Assembly: GCF_020521235.1 (NCBI RefSeq)
Contig: NZ_BLAY01000049.1
Span: 1-56,669 of the forward strand
Length of the DNA stretch: 56,669 bases
Direction of reading: 5' to 3'
Origin: Microseira wollei NIES-4236
Lineage (GTDB): Bacteria > Cyanobacteriota > Cyanobacteriia > Cyanobacteriales > Aerosakkonemataceae
Made by a program: the position numbers and the translations under genes. Numbering within the stretch: the first letter of the stretch is position 1; every line of letters starts with the position of its first letter. Below the pieces are notes generated by a model that searched no databases, was not told where the DNA came from, and saw only the letters and a program-made list of their open reading frames with translations. This document shows, piece by piece, positions 17,892 to 27,400 of this stretch.

Positions 17892-18194
17892 TTGCTCGCT
17901 CCTCACATTCTTTATGGAGTTTAGACTAAGGCTTGTGCCACAGGCACTGCTGTTGTGCCACCTCATGATAGCGATCGCAACCATTAGACACCCCCGCTTG
18001 CGGGTGAAACCACAGGGCGACCCTGCCAAATTTTGGCTGTTGTACGCACCACCCTATCTAACCATGTCGTGTTCTTTACCATGAGTGAAACTTATCAGAT
18101 TTAGAGTTGGGTGAAGTAAGATACAATACGCCACTACGTAAATTCCGCAAGGCGGTTCGCTTAAGCATCTGCTGGCACGTGACTCTTCCCTTAA
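17892..18194. other. intergenic stretch, no gene seen
   Basis: This lies between the prenyl synthase gene and a short mobile-like element. The frames here have no ribosome site and no family resemblance. A gcgatcgc octamer lies near 17971. The promoter of the minus-strand prenyl synthase should lie here, but I cannot define it. Confidence 0.4.
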
Positions 18195-18318
18195 TACAGA
18201 GGATTGCAGCCATAAAAGGTACGGTATACCGTTCGTTTGTATAGCGGCTGCCATTTTTGCTGCGCGCTTGACAAACAAAGCGATTTCGCTTTCCCTCACT
18301 CGCTGGCAATCTGCTGTA
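18195..18318 (-). mobile_element. MITE-like element, degenerate copy
   Basis: The ends are tacagaggattgc (18195-18207) and gcaatctgctgta (18306-18318), imperfect terminal inverted repeats. The interior contains gctgcgcgcttgacaaac, the reverse complement of a segment in the element at 29704-29824. The 124-bp length matches the 121 bp of the other copy. It has no coding capacity and would need a transposase in trans. Target duplication is not clear. Confidence 0.6.
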
Positions 18319-18450
18319 AACCGACCTTTATAGTTGATTTGATCGGATAATAGGGGCAACGCTGACGCCCCAAAAGTCCCGGAAATTCATGGGTAGGCTG
18401 GGAAGCTTAGTGGGAATACTGAAAATATTAGATACCGCGATAGGTTACCG

Positions 18451-19512
18451 ATGAGTACATCCTTAATCCCTGTTATCCTTGCTGGTGGTAAAGGCGAACG
18501 CTTCTGGCCTCTCAGCCGCAAGCACCGACCCAAACAGTTTTTAAGTTTAGACGGCAGTGGCAACAGTCTCTTGCAATCAACCGCCCAAAGGTTGCTAGAA
18601 CTCGCTCTTGGTTGGGAAAAACTGTGGGTGGTGACGAGTGGTCAGTTAGCCGATGGCGTCGCTTCCCAACTGCCCCACCTGCCACCGGAAAACTTGTTGG
18701 TAGAACCTGAAGGGCGCGACACCGCCCCCGCAGTTGCTTGGGCGGCTTTGGAAACGCAGAAACGCTATGGAGAAGACGCCGTAGTCGGTTTTTTCCCCGC
18801 GGATCACTGGATCGCAGACCAAGAAACCTATCAAAACACCCTATTAGCCGCCGCAACACTTGCAGTTAAAGAAGATGCAATTGTTACCTTGGGAATTAAG
18901 CCGGACTACCCATCAACGGGTTATGGCTATATCGAACAAGGCGAACAAATTGGCACGTTTGGGGATTTTCCTGCTTACCGCGTCAACCGCTTTACCGAAA
19001 AGCCCGATCGTCAAACCGCAGAAGGGTTTCTGGCGACGAATCGCTTCTCCTGGAATAGCGGTATGTTTATTTTTCGCACTGGGGTAGTTTTAAAAGAACT
19101 ATACGCCCACGCAGCAGAAATCATCGCTCCTTTGGCAGAATCTGGCGTCGATGCGTATCCAAAGTTACCCAAGAAAAGTATCGATTATGCCTTGATGGAA
19201 AAAACCCAACTGGCACACGTCATCCCCGCGTCGTTTGGCTGGGACGATTTAGGAGATTGGAACGCGATCGAACGCCTGCTGAAAGGGGATAAGCCAAATG
19301 TAGAATTAGCCAATCATGTAGGATTGGATACATCAGGGGCAATTCTCTACTCCAGCGATGACACTGAAGTCATCGTGACGATTGGATTGGAAGATATCGT
19401 GATTGTGCGCGATCGCAACGCCACCCTCATCGTCAAAAAAGACCGCACCCAAGAAATTAAACAGGTACTCAAACTCCTGCAAGACAATCCAAAATTCTCA
19501 GATTTGTTATGA
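18451..19512 (+). CDS. manC: mannose-1-phosphate guanylyltransferase
   Basis: A 353-residue nucleotidyltransferase that makes GDP-mannose from mannose-1-phosphate and GTP, the donor for mannose- and fucose-containing polysaccharides. The N-terminal signature LAGGKGERFWPLSRKHRPKQF is at about 10-31, split only by the normal loop. EPEGRDTAPA (about 85-94), GFFPADHWI, GYGYIEQG, FTEKPDR and WNSGMF follow in canonical order. It lacks the C-terminal cupin isomerase domain of the bifunctional ManC/AlgA form, so it is the short monofunctional type. The gene appears monocistronic; a degenerate hairpin element lies just after it. The fucosyltransferase-like gene at 36.3 kb is a possible downstream user of the product (inference). 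Confidence 0.93.
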   Translation: MSTSLIPVILAGGKGERFWPLSRKHRPKQFLSLDGSGNSLLQSTAQRLLELALGWEKLWVVTSGQLADGVASQLPHLPPENLLVEPEGRDTAPAVAWAALETQKRYGEDAVVGFFPADHWIADQETYQNTLLAAATLAVKEDAIVTLGIKPDYPSTGYGYIEQGEQIGTFGDFPAYRVNRFTEKPDRQTAEGFLATNRFSWNSGMFIFRTGVVLKELYAHAAEIIAPLAESGVDAYPKLPKKSIDYALMEKTQLAHVIPASFGWDDLGDWNAIERLLKGDKPNVELANHVGLDTSGAILYSSDDTEVIVTIGLEDIVIVRDRNATLIVKKDRTQEIKQVLKLLQDNPKFSDLL

Positions 19513-19549
19513 GGTAATGGGGAATGGGTAATAGCCCATTCCCCGAGCA

Positions 19550-19613
19550 ACACGGTAGGGAACAGCAGAAAAACTTTGATTTTGCGACAAAACTTACCTT
19601 AGCCGTGCCCCTA
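19550..19613. repeat. degenerate copy of GTAGGGGCACGGCA hairpin element
   Basis: The centre (aactttgattttgcgacaaa) and right arm (gccgtgcccctac) match the element at 4355-4418. The left arm has decayed to acggtagggaacagc. The order and spacing are the same, showing common origin. Confidence 0.65.
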
Positions 19614-19643
19614 CTCAATCTGAAATTTGCCATCTGCAATCTA

Positions 19644-19760
19644 AAAGAAACCGGGTTTCTCTGAAAAATCGTGGATGGGGAAATGAGAGAGCGACAAAGA
19701 AACCGGGTTTCTCTGAAAAATCGTGGAAAAGGAAATGAGAGAGCGACAAAGAAACTTTGG
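19644..19760. repeat. 51-bp tandem repeat with GAAACCGGGTTTCT
   Basis: Two full units with 51-bp spacing (gaaaccgggtttctctgaa at 19648 and 19699) and the start of a third (gaaactttgg at about 19750). Each holds the palindrome-like gaaaccgggtttct that recurs across the window near 16989, 39111, 39163, 41386, 41439, 46279, 50448 and 50862. Confidence 0.85.
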
Positions 19761-19908
19761 TGATGGCCTCGGGTGATGGCAAGGTCGTGTTTCCTCAATC
19801 TGCAATCGGCAATCTAAAATCTAAAATAGTATTAAACTCTAGGTAGATGCACTGAAACTGCTTGAGCCGCTAAAACTTAAAGGTCGCTTGTCGAGTCAGT
19901 GGATTCCC

Positions 19909-20205
19909 ATGCAAACAAGCACCTTTGATACACAAGCCAGAACAGTGGCACTAAACGCAATTAGTGCCTATCAGCAGCACATCTCGCCCATCAAGGGCTT
20001 TTGTTGCCCCCATAGACTGTTACACGGTGACGAATCTTGCTCGGAATATGTCAAGCGCATGTTCGCAGAGCAAAATTTGTTATCGGCGGTGCAATCCTCG
20101 GTTCAACGTTTCAGAGATTGCACCGCCGCCAGCCTTACCCTAAAAGCCGCACAAACAACCGCCGGTTTCAGATGCATTATAATTCCTTGTTGTTTACCTA
20201 TTTAG
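19909..20205 (+). CDS. yidD: YidD, membrane protein insertion efficiency factor
   Basis: 98 residues from the ATG at 19909; an upstream ATG at 19888 in the same frame adds seven. The core ISAYQQHISPIKGFCCPHRLLHGDESCSEYVKR is the YidD signature, with conserved HISP, paired Cys, HG and CSEY. YidD is a small amphipathic membrane-associated protein that helps YidC-dependent insertion. Here the C-terminal third carries further Cys residues and a short hydrophobic end. In many bacteria the gene sits by rnpA-yidC; here it is separated from them, as is common in cyanobacteria. The C-terminal tail leads into the heptamer repeat array. Confidence 0.85.
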   Translation: MQTSTFDTQARTVALNAISAYQQHISPIKGFCCPHRLLHGDESCSEYVKRMFAEQNLLSAVQSSVQRFRDCTAASLTLKAAQTTAGFRCIIIPCCLPI

Positions 20206-20378
20206 CTAATCGCGAATGGCTAATTGCTAATGGTCAATAATGCCCACCAATTAGCCATTAGCCATTAGCAATTAGCCATTAGCCATTAGCAATTAGCCAT
20301 TAGCCATTAGCCATTAGCCATTAGCCATTAGCAATTAGCCATTAGCCATTAGCAATTAGCCATTAGCCATTAGCCATT
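20206..20378. repeat. heptameric short tandem repeats (CCATTAG/CAATTAG)n
   Basis: From about 20246 to 20378 the sequence is almost only ccattag and caattag heptamers, roughly 18 units, running up to the ATG at 20379. A related attagctaat/aattgctaat inverted form lies at 20201-20232. This is the short tandemly repeated repetitive (STRR) class of cyanobacteria. Shorter arrays of the same heptamers occur near 7222, 7360, 31515, 46449 and 55438-55505. Confidence 0.95.
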
Positions 20379-22040
20379 ATGTTTTTAACCCAAAGCGTTT
20401 CGCGCCAAAAAGATATTATCGAAGTTGTCTTACGCAACGGCTGGGACTACATGCGACGGCTGCTGACAGGCGCAAAAGCCGATGAACCCCAATTACCCCC
20501 GCCTGCGGTTCTACGCAAAATCTTGATCGAATTAGGCCCCGTTTATGTCAAATTGGGGCAGTTGTTGAGTACTCGCCCCGACCTTTTGCCAGGGGAATAT
20601 ATTGAAGAATTATCCACGCTTCAAGATGATGTGCCGCCGGTTCCCTGGTCAGAAATTGACGTAGTGATTCGGCAGCAACTCAAACAACCTTTGGAAGAAA
20701 CTTTTGCCACTATTAATTTACAACCCGTTGCGGCGGGGTCGATTGCCCAAACTCATCGCGCTACATTAGCTGATGGTCGAGAAGTCGCGCTTAAAGTGCA
20801 GCGTCCAGGAATTGATGCGATTGTTGCCCGCGATATTTCTCTGATTAAAGGGGTAGCAGATTTAGTCGCGCTAACTGAGTTTGGGCAAGACTACGATATT
20901 AGGTCTTTAGCAGAAGAATTCAGCAACGCTCTAGAGGCAGAATTAGACTTTAGCAGAGAAGCTGGTTTTACTGACCAATTGCGGCGCAATTTATCCTCTA
21001 GTCGCTGGTTCGATACCTCTCAAATCGTCGTGCCAGAAATTTTTTGGGATTTGACAACGGAAAAATTACTCGTAATGGAATGGATGGATGGAGTACCGTT
21101 GTTATCAGCCCCTGTTATATACGAGGAAAATAACGGCAATGGTAAGGGTGTAATCTTAACGCCCGAAAGGCGACAGGAAATTACAACCCTATTATTCCGC
21201 GCCTTTTTTCAACAGTTATATATTGATGGTTTCTTTCACGCCGACCCCCATCCGGGCAATTTATTTTATCTCAAAGATGGTCGCGTAGCGCTGCTAGATT
21301 GCGGCATGGTCGGTCGCCTCGACCCGCGCACCCAGCGTATTTTGACCGAGATGATATTAGCAATTGTGGATTTAGATGCTCAGCGGTGCGCTCAGTTAAC
21401 GTTGCAACTCGCCGAATTTACTAAGTCTACCAGCGTGTCTCAGTTAGAGAATGACTACGATCGCATGTTGAGGAAGTACTACAATATCAATCTGGCTCAA
21501 TTTAATTTCAGTCAGGCATTTTACGAGGTGCTGCAAGTCGCCCGCAATAATAAAATTCGCTTACCTGGAAATTTGGGATTGTATGCCAAAACTCTGGCGA
21601 ATTTAGAGGGAGTGGCGCGCTCGTTTTACCCGGAAATCAACCTTTTGGATGAAGTTAAACCGTTGATTACAGATTTGTTTCGACGGCAATTAATTGGCAA
21701 CGACCCGGTGCAAGCGCTGTTGAGAACGGCGCTTGATATTAAAAGTCTTTCCTTACAATCTCCCCGCCAGATTGAATTGCTTTTAGACCGGGTTACGTCG
21801 GAAACTTTAAAGTGGAATTTAACCCTAAAAGACCTGGATCTTGTACGCCGCACCGTCGATGTTGCGGCGAATCGACTTTCTTTTAGTATCGTGGTGGGTT
21901 CGCTGATTATTGGGGCAGCAATTATCTCGACACAAACCAGTCAGCTATCTATTTTAAGCAATGCTTTATTTGGGGTCGCGAGTTTTTTAGGGTTGTGGTT
22001 AATTATTAGTATTCTGCGTTCTGGGCGTCTCAGGTCTTAA
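20379..22040 (+). CDS. ABC1/UbiB-type atypical protein kinase
   Basis: A 553-residue member of the ABC1K (AarF/UbiB) family. Signature KLGQLLSTRPDLLP (the KxGQ motif, about 60-75), an AAGSIAQ A-rich loop, VALKVQRPG (nucleotide-binding Lys), HADPHPGN and DCGMVGRL (in place of DFG) are all present, so it should bind ATP. Two C-terminal hydrophobic segments (about 495-545) anchor it to a membrane. Homologues in cyanobacteria and plastids influence prenylquinone and tocopherol metabolism and plastoglobule-type lipid stores; the specific role here is unknown. The start directly abuts a heptamer repeat array and has no Shine-Dalgarno, so initiation is unusual, yet the N-terminus (FLTQSVSRQ...) fits family members. 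Confidence 0.92.
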   Translation: MFLTQSVSRQKDIIEVVLRNGWDYMRRLLTGAKADEPQLPPPAVLRKILIELGPVYVKLGQLLSTRPDLLPGEYIEELSTLQDDVPPVPWSEIDVVIRQQLKQPLEETFATINLQPVAAGSIAQTHRATLADGREVALKVQRPGIDAIVARDISLIKGVADLVALTEFGQDYDIRSLAEEFSNALEAELDFSREAGFTDQLRRNLSSSRWFDTSQIVVPEIFWDLTTEKLLVMEWMDGVPLLSAPVIYEENNGNGKGVILTPERRQEITTLLFRAFFQQLYIDGFFHADPHPGNLFYLKDGRVALLDCGMVGRLDPRTQRILTEMILAIVDLDAQRCAQLTLQLAEFTKSTSVSQLENDYDRMLRKYYNINLAQFNFSQAFYEVLQVARNNKIRLPGNLGLYAKTLANLEGVARSFYPEINLLDEVKPLITDLFRRQLIGNDPVQALLRTALDIKSLSLQSPRQIELLLDRVTSETLKWNLTLKDLDLVRRTVDVAANRLSFSIVVGSLIIGAAIISTQTSQLSILSNALFGVASFLGLWLIISILRSGRLRS

Positions 22041-22044
22041 CCTC

Positions 22045-22077
22045 AGAACCCCGGTTTTTTCAAAAAACCGGGGTTCT
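22045..22077. terminator. perfect 33-bp palindrome after ABC1K gene
   Basis: Arms agaaccccggtttttt (22045-22060) and aaaaaaccggggttct (22062-22077) are perfectly complementary around one C. It starts 5 bp after the stop codon. The U-run lies in the stem rather than after it, so it is not a textbook terminator, but such a stem would block the 3' end. Part of it resembles the dispersed GAACCCGGTTC repeats. Confidence 0.55.
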
Positions 22078-22369
22078 TACCCATTGTAAGAATAAAGCTT
22101 TTATGGTATGTTTAGCCGATTCGCTGGATAAGATTTATTAATTTTTATTAAAGAGTTTATTTCTGCACAAGAAATGCACATTTAGGATCTACCTTTAAAG
22201 ATTAACCCATCTCCCGACTGAAGTTGGAGGGATGCAAGGGGGCTGTTGGCATATTAAAGTGAAAATAAATGTTTTATGTCAAAAAATAACTATTATGCTT
22301 TTCCAAGTCTCAGTTTAGCTTCTATAGAGAAAGATATATTGCCATCGCCCAATCCACCCATGCCCCCAA
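22078..22369. other. upstream region of the kinase pair, no gene seen
   Basis: AT-rich intergenic DNA. A small hairpin of the type ctcccgactgaagttggaggg lies at 22211-22231. I see no convincing promoter or ribosome site; the start at 22370 has only weak purine-rich sequence upstream. Confidence 0.4.
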
Positions 22370-24397
22370 ATGAAGTATAAGATGAAACCTTTCCACCCTG
22401 AAGACTGCTTAATTTTAATCGTTGACGATGTGAGTCAAAATCTGCAAGTGATGGGCAAGATGCTTACGCAGGCAGGGTACGAAACTACCTTTGCCACTAG
22501 CGGAGAGCAAGCTTTAGAGCGGGTTAAGACTGCCCACCCCGACCTGATTTTACTCGACTTGATGATGCCAGGGATGAACGGGCTAGCAGTTTGCAAAAAG
22601 TTAAAAACCGACCCAGATTTTTACCAGATTCCGATTATTTTTCTGACGGCAAGCAACGAAATAGACAATTTGCTGGAAGCTTTTAAAACAGGCGCGGCAG
22701 ACTACATCACTAAACCGTTTCGTCCGGAAGAAGTTCTGATCAGAATTGAAACTCAACTGACTAACCAAAGGTTGAAAAAACAAATAGAAGAGCAAAATCA
22801 ACAACTCCAAGCAGAAATTAAGGCGCACCGCCGCACGGAAGAAAAATTGCAAGAGGCAAAAGAAGCAGCGGAAGCAGCTAACCGCTTTAAAAGTGCATTT
22901 TTGGCTAATATGAGTCACGAATTGCGGACTCCCCTTAACGCGATTTTTGGCTTTACCCAACTGATGCAGAACGGTTCTAACCTGACATCGGAACAACAAA
23001 AAAATTTGAATATTATCCGTAGGAGTGGAGAACACTTACTCAATTTAATCAACGACATTTTAAATTTATCCAAAATTGAAGCGGGACGGATAACGGTTAA
23101 CAATACTGACTTCAATTTGTCAAATATGCTGTGGGAAATAGAAGAGATGTTCCGACTCAGAGCTATTGAAAAAGGGTTGGATTTAGATTTTGTGATGTCT
23201 CCCAATCTTCCCCAGTTGATTGTGAGCGATCGCTTAAAACTCCGTCAAGTCTTAATTAACTTAATCGGCAATGCAATTAAGTTTACTAAATCGGGAAGTG
23301 TCATCCTACGAGCATCAGTAGTCAGTAGCAAAGAATCATTGACAATTGACCAAGAAGACACGGGGACGTGGAGACAAGGAGACGCGGAGAGTCTTCAAAT
23401 TCAAACATCACCGCTCTCCCTTGTCACCGCGTCACCCCCTCCTCTTCAAAGCAGACAACTGACGCTTCAATTTGAAGTTTCCGATACAGGCGTGGGAATT
23501 TATCCGGAAGAAATCAATAAAATTTTCCAACCATTTGTGCAAAGCAAAGCGGGGATTGACGCTGCGGAAGGAACGGGTTTAGGATTAACAATTAGCCAGA
23601 GATACATCGAACTTTTAGGCGGCAATCTGACTGTAAATTCTCAAGTAAATGTGGGAACAACTTTTAAATTCCAAATCCCCGTCACCCCAATTGAAACCGT
23701 AAACAATGAATGTAAATTGCCGCTTAATCGCGTTATTGCCCTCGCACCCAACCAACGCCGTTACCGAATTTTAGTCGTAGACGATAAATTGAGTAACCGC
23801 GAACTATTGCTCCAAATGCTTTCCCAAGTGGGGTTTGAGGTTCGAGTCGCAGAAAATGGTCGAGAAGCGATTGAAATTTGGGAAAAATTTGAGCCGCATT
23901 TGATTTTTATGGATATGCTGATGCCGGTGATGAATGGCTACGAAACCACCAAAGAAATTAAAGCAACTTTAAAAGGTCAAGCCACAGTTATTATCGCCAT
24001 AACTGCTAGTGTATTTGAGGAACAAAAACCAGATATATTGTCGGCTGGTTGCGATGATATCATCCACAAACCTTTTGTAGATTGGGTAATATTTGACAAA
24101 ATAATACAATATTTAGGGGTGCGTTTTCTTTACGAACAAAGCGGAACGGATAAATCCACCGGGGGTGACTCCACTCTAAATTTATCGGCTATGCAAAACC
24201 TACCAGACTCATGGCTGACCGAGTTAGAAACATCGGCTTTAGCTTTGGACGATCAAAGGATCTATCGGGTGATTGCCCAAATTGAGAACCAAGAAACCGA
24301 GTTAGCAAAGGTGCTGATAAGTTATACAGAAAACTTTCAATATGACAAAATATTGGAAGCGATCGCTAAAATTAAACCCGTCCAAACTCAAGAATAA
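22370..24397 (+). CDS. hybrid response regulator/histidine kinase, REC-HK-REC
   Basis: 675 residues, cytoplasmic. An N-terminal receiver has Asp63 (LLDLMMPGMNG). A short coiled coil (about 135-170), HisKA with His183 in MSHELRTP, and HATPase_c (about 290-440, DTGVGI, GTGLGL) follow. A second receiver has Asp515 (MDMLMPVMNG), then a helical tail of about 70 residues. The ATPase domain has an insert of about 45 residues (about 317-362, containing DTGTWRQGDAES and SPPPLQS) whose DNA looks like low-complexity intergenic repeat. No sensor domain is present, so it is likely driven by the N-terminal receiver. It lies 28 bp upstream of the 1734-residue kinase gene and probably forms an operon and relay with it. 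An alternative start is 22382. Confidence 0.93.
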   Translation: MKYKMKPFHPEDCLILIVDDVSQNLQVMGKMLTQAGYETTFATSGEQALERVKTAHPDLILLDLMMPGMNGLAVCKKLKTDPDFYQIPIIFLTASNEIDNLLEAFKTGAADYITKPFRPEEVLIRIETQLTNQRLKKQIEEQNQQLQAEIKAHRRTEEKLQEAKEAAEAANRFKSAFLANMSHELRTPLNAIFGFTQLMQNGSNLTSEQQKNLNIIRRSGEHLLNLINDILNLSKIEAGRITVNNTDFNLSNMLWEIEEMFRLRAIEKGLDLDFVMSPNLPQLIVSDRLKLRQVLINLIGNAIKFTKSGSVILRASVVSSKESLTIDQEDTGTWRQGDAESLQIQTSPLSLVTASPPPLQSRQLTLQFEVSDTGVGIYPEEINKIFQPFVQSKAGIDAAEGTGLGLTISQRYIELLGGNLTVNSQVNVGTTFKFQIPVTPIETVNNECKLPLNRVIALAPNQRRYRILVVDDKLSNRELLLQMLSQVGFEVRVAENGREAIEIWEKFEPHLIFMDMLMPVMNGYETTKEIKATLKGQATVIIAITASVFEEQKPDILSAGCDDIIHKPFVDWVIFDKIIQYLGVRFLYEQSGTDKSTGGDSTLNLSAMQNLPDSWLTELETSALALDDQRIYRVIAQIENQETELAKVLISYTENFQYDKILEAIAKIKPVQTQE

Positions 24398-24425
24398 AAG
24401 TCATTATAGCATTTTTATTTTATAG

Positions 24426-27400
24426 GTGAATAAAGCTTTTAATAAACTGCCACTGCGAACCGTCTTCATTGTCCCCTTTGTGGTGCAACTAATTGGCACC
24501 GTGGGGTTGGTGGGGTATCTCGCGTTTAAAAATGGGCAACAAGACGTCAACGAACTGGCTTTAAAATTACGGCAGGAAATAAGCGATCGCATCGCTCACC
24601 AACTCGACGATTTTCTATCCATCCCTCATCAAATTAATCAAATTAATTCGAGTGCGATCGAGTTAGGACTGTTGAACACCTCTGACTTTGAAAGCACGGG
24701 GCGCTACTTTTGGAAACAAATGCAAGTGTTTGATGTCGGCTATATTTCCTTTGGCAATACGCAAGGCGAATTTATCGGAGTTGAACGCCTAGAAAATGGT
24801 AGCTTGTTAATCAATCAAGTTTCTCGATCTAAACCTGGTAAACTTTACATTTACGCCACAGATAACCAGGGAAATCGCACTAAAATTCTAGGAGTTAAAG
24901 ACTGGGAACCGCGCAAAGAAGCTTGGTATACCGATGCGGTAAAGGCGGGTAAACCTATCTGGAGTCAAATTTATCAATGGCAAGATCAGCCGGATGTAAT
25001 CTCTATTTCTGCTAGCTATCCCATCTATAACAAAACGAAAAAAATTAGCGGCGTTCTTAGCATTGACCATCTTCTTTCTCAGATGAGTAATTTTATTGCT
25101 CGTATAAAAGTGAGTCGATCGGGAAAGACTTTTATCTTAGAACGTAACGGCTTTCTGGTAGCCAATTCCACAGGGGAACGACCGTTTAGAGTAGTTAACG
25201 GCAAAGCAAAGAGAATCAAGGCAATCGATAGTAAAGATGCTTTAATTCGATTGACGACTCAGTATTTAACAGACCATTTTGGTAACCTGAGTAAAATTGA
25301 TAGAAACCAAAAGCTGGATTTTAAAATTGATTCTGAGCGCCAATTTATCCATGTCACGCCTTGGCGAGATCGGTTAGGTTTGGATTGGCTAATTGTGGTG
25401 GTTGTTCCCGAATCAGACTTTATGGAGAAAATTAATGCTAATAATCACACCACGATTGTGCTGTGTATTGCGGCTACATTAGGGTCAATTATTATTGGCA
25501 TTATTACCGCTAATTGGGTGACAAAACCGATTATACGCCTCAACAATGCAGCGAAAGAAATTGCAATCGGTCAGTGGGATAACCACGTACATATCAACCG
25601 GGCAGATGAATTAGGCGAGTTAGCCACATCCTTTAATCAGATGGCAGATCAAATCAAAGCCATATTTCAATCACTCAGGAAAAGCGAAGCAAGATTAGCC
25701 AAATTTTTCGAGAGCATTCCCGTAGGAATATCAATTCATAATGACAGCGGTCGCATCGAGGGGATAAATCGAGCCGGAATTGAAATTATTGGTCGAGACA
25801 TCACTGAGATATTTGCCGAAGATATATCTTCAAACTACCAAGTTTACATTGCTGGCAACGACCAACTTTATCCCATCGAACAATTGCCAAACTTACGCGC
25901 TTTAAAAGGAGAAACTGTCTTTACAGAAGATATCGAAATTCATCGAACCGATGGCAAGATTATTCCTTTAGAAGTGCGTAGCATTCCCGTATTCGATGAA
26001 TCGGGTAATGTTATTTACGCGATTACTACATTTTCTGATATCAGCGATCGCCAGCAAATCGAACAGTTACGGAAAAACTACGAACGCGAGTTAGAACGTG
26101 AGGTGAGCGAGCGCACCAAAGCACTACAAAAGAGCGAAGATAGATTTCGACGTTCCTTTGAGGATGCAGCAATTGGAGTTGCATTAGTCGCCCTCGATGG
26201 ACACTGGCAAAAGGTCAATCCCTCGTTTTGCCAAATGTTGGGCTACAGCGAAGCAGAATTACTTTCTTTAAAGTTCCAGGATATCACCTATCCCGATGAT
26301 TTAGAGACAGACTTGGAACACTTGCGGCAAATGCTGGCGGGGGAAATTCGCACCTACCAAAGGGAAAAGCGATATTTCCACAAACAAGGTCATGTTGTCT
26401 GGGTTTCTTTATCTGTATCCTTGGTGCGGGATGAGGAAGAAGAACCCCTATATTTTATTGCCCAAATTCAAGATATTAGCTCGCGCAAAGTTTTAGAACG
26501 AGAAATCGCGCTGAGAGAAGCGCAACTCAATGCTTTCTTTGCCGCTGCTCCTATCGGAATGCTGATCCGAGATCGGCAATTGCGGTGCGTTCAAATTAAT
26601 CAAGTGATGGCAGATATTAACGGACTACCCGTCGCCGCGCATATTGGTAAAACAATGGGCGAGATTCTGCCGGATTTGGCTGCTGTAGTAGAACCAATAC
26701 ATCAACAGGTACTCGATACAGGCGTTGCGATTATCAACCAAGAAATGAGCGGTGAAATTCCCAGTCAACCGGGTATTTTGCGTCACTGGTTAGTGTCTTC
26801 TTTCCCGATTTTCGACCCAGACGGAAAGGCGTCTTATCTGGGAGTTGTTGTGGTGGAAATAAGCGATCGCAAGCAAATCGAAGCCAAACTGCAACAAGCC
26901 CAAAGGATTGCCCACATCGGCAGTTGGGAGTACGATGTCGCCACCGAAACAACGACTTGGAGTGAAGAACTTTATCGCATTCACGGGCTTGAACCAAGTA
27001 AAATTGCACCTCAAGCAGGTGAATTAATCAATTATATTCATCCTGAAGATCGGGAAACTTATCTCAAACTGATCGAGGAGAAAGTCATTGCCGGACAACC
27101 TTTTGAGGCAGATATACGCATTATCCGCCCAGATGGTTCAATCCGTTACGTCGAAACGAGAGGGGAACCTGTCTTCAATAACCAAGGGGAGATAGTTCGT
27201 CTGTTTGGTACTACCTTGGATATTAGCGAACGGCAAGCCGCGCTGCGCGAACGCAAACAAGCACAAATAACTCTGCAAAACCATTTAGCAGTGATCGAAG
27301 CCGCTACAGAAGGCATTGCTATTCTGAATCAAAATAGTGAATACACCTATCTCAATAAAGCCCATGCCACTATATTTGGCTACAGTGACGCTAGCGAACT

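Noticed and set aside
18054-18359. Minus-strand frame of about 100 codons
   Set aside because: It covers the MITE-like element at 18195-18318 and has no ribosome site or family resemblance.
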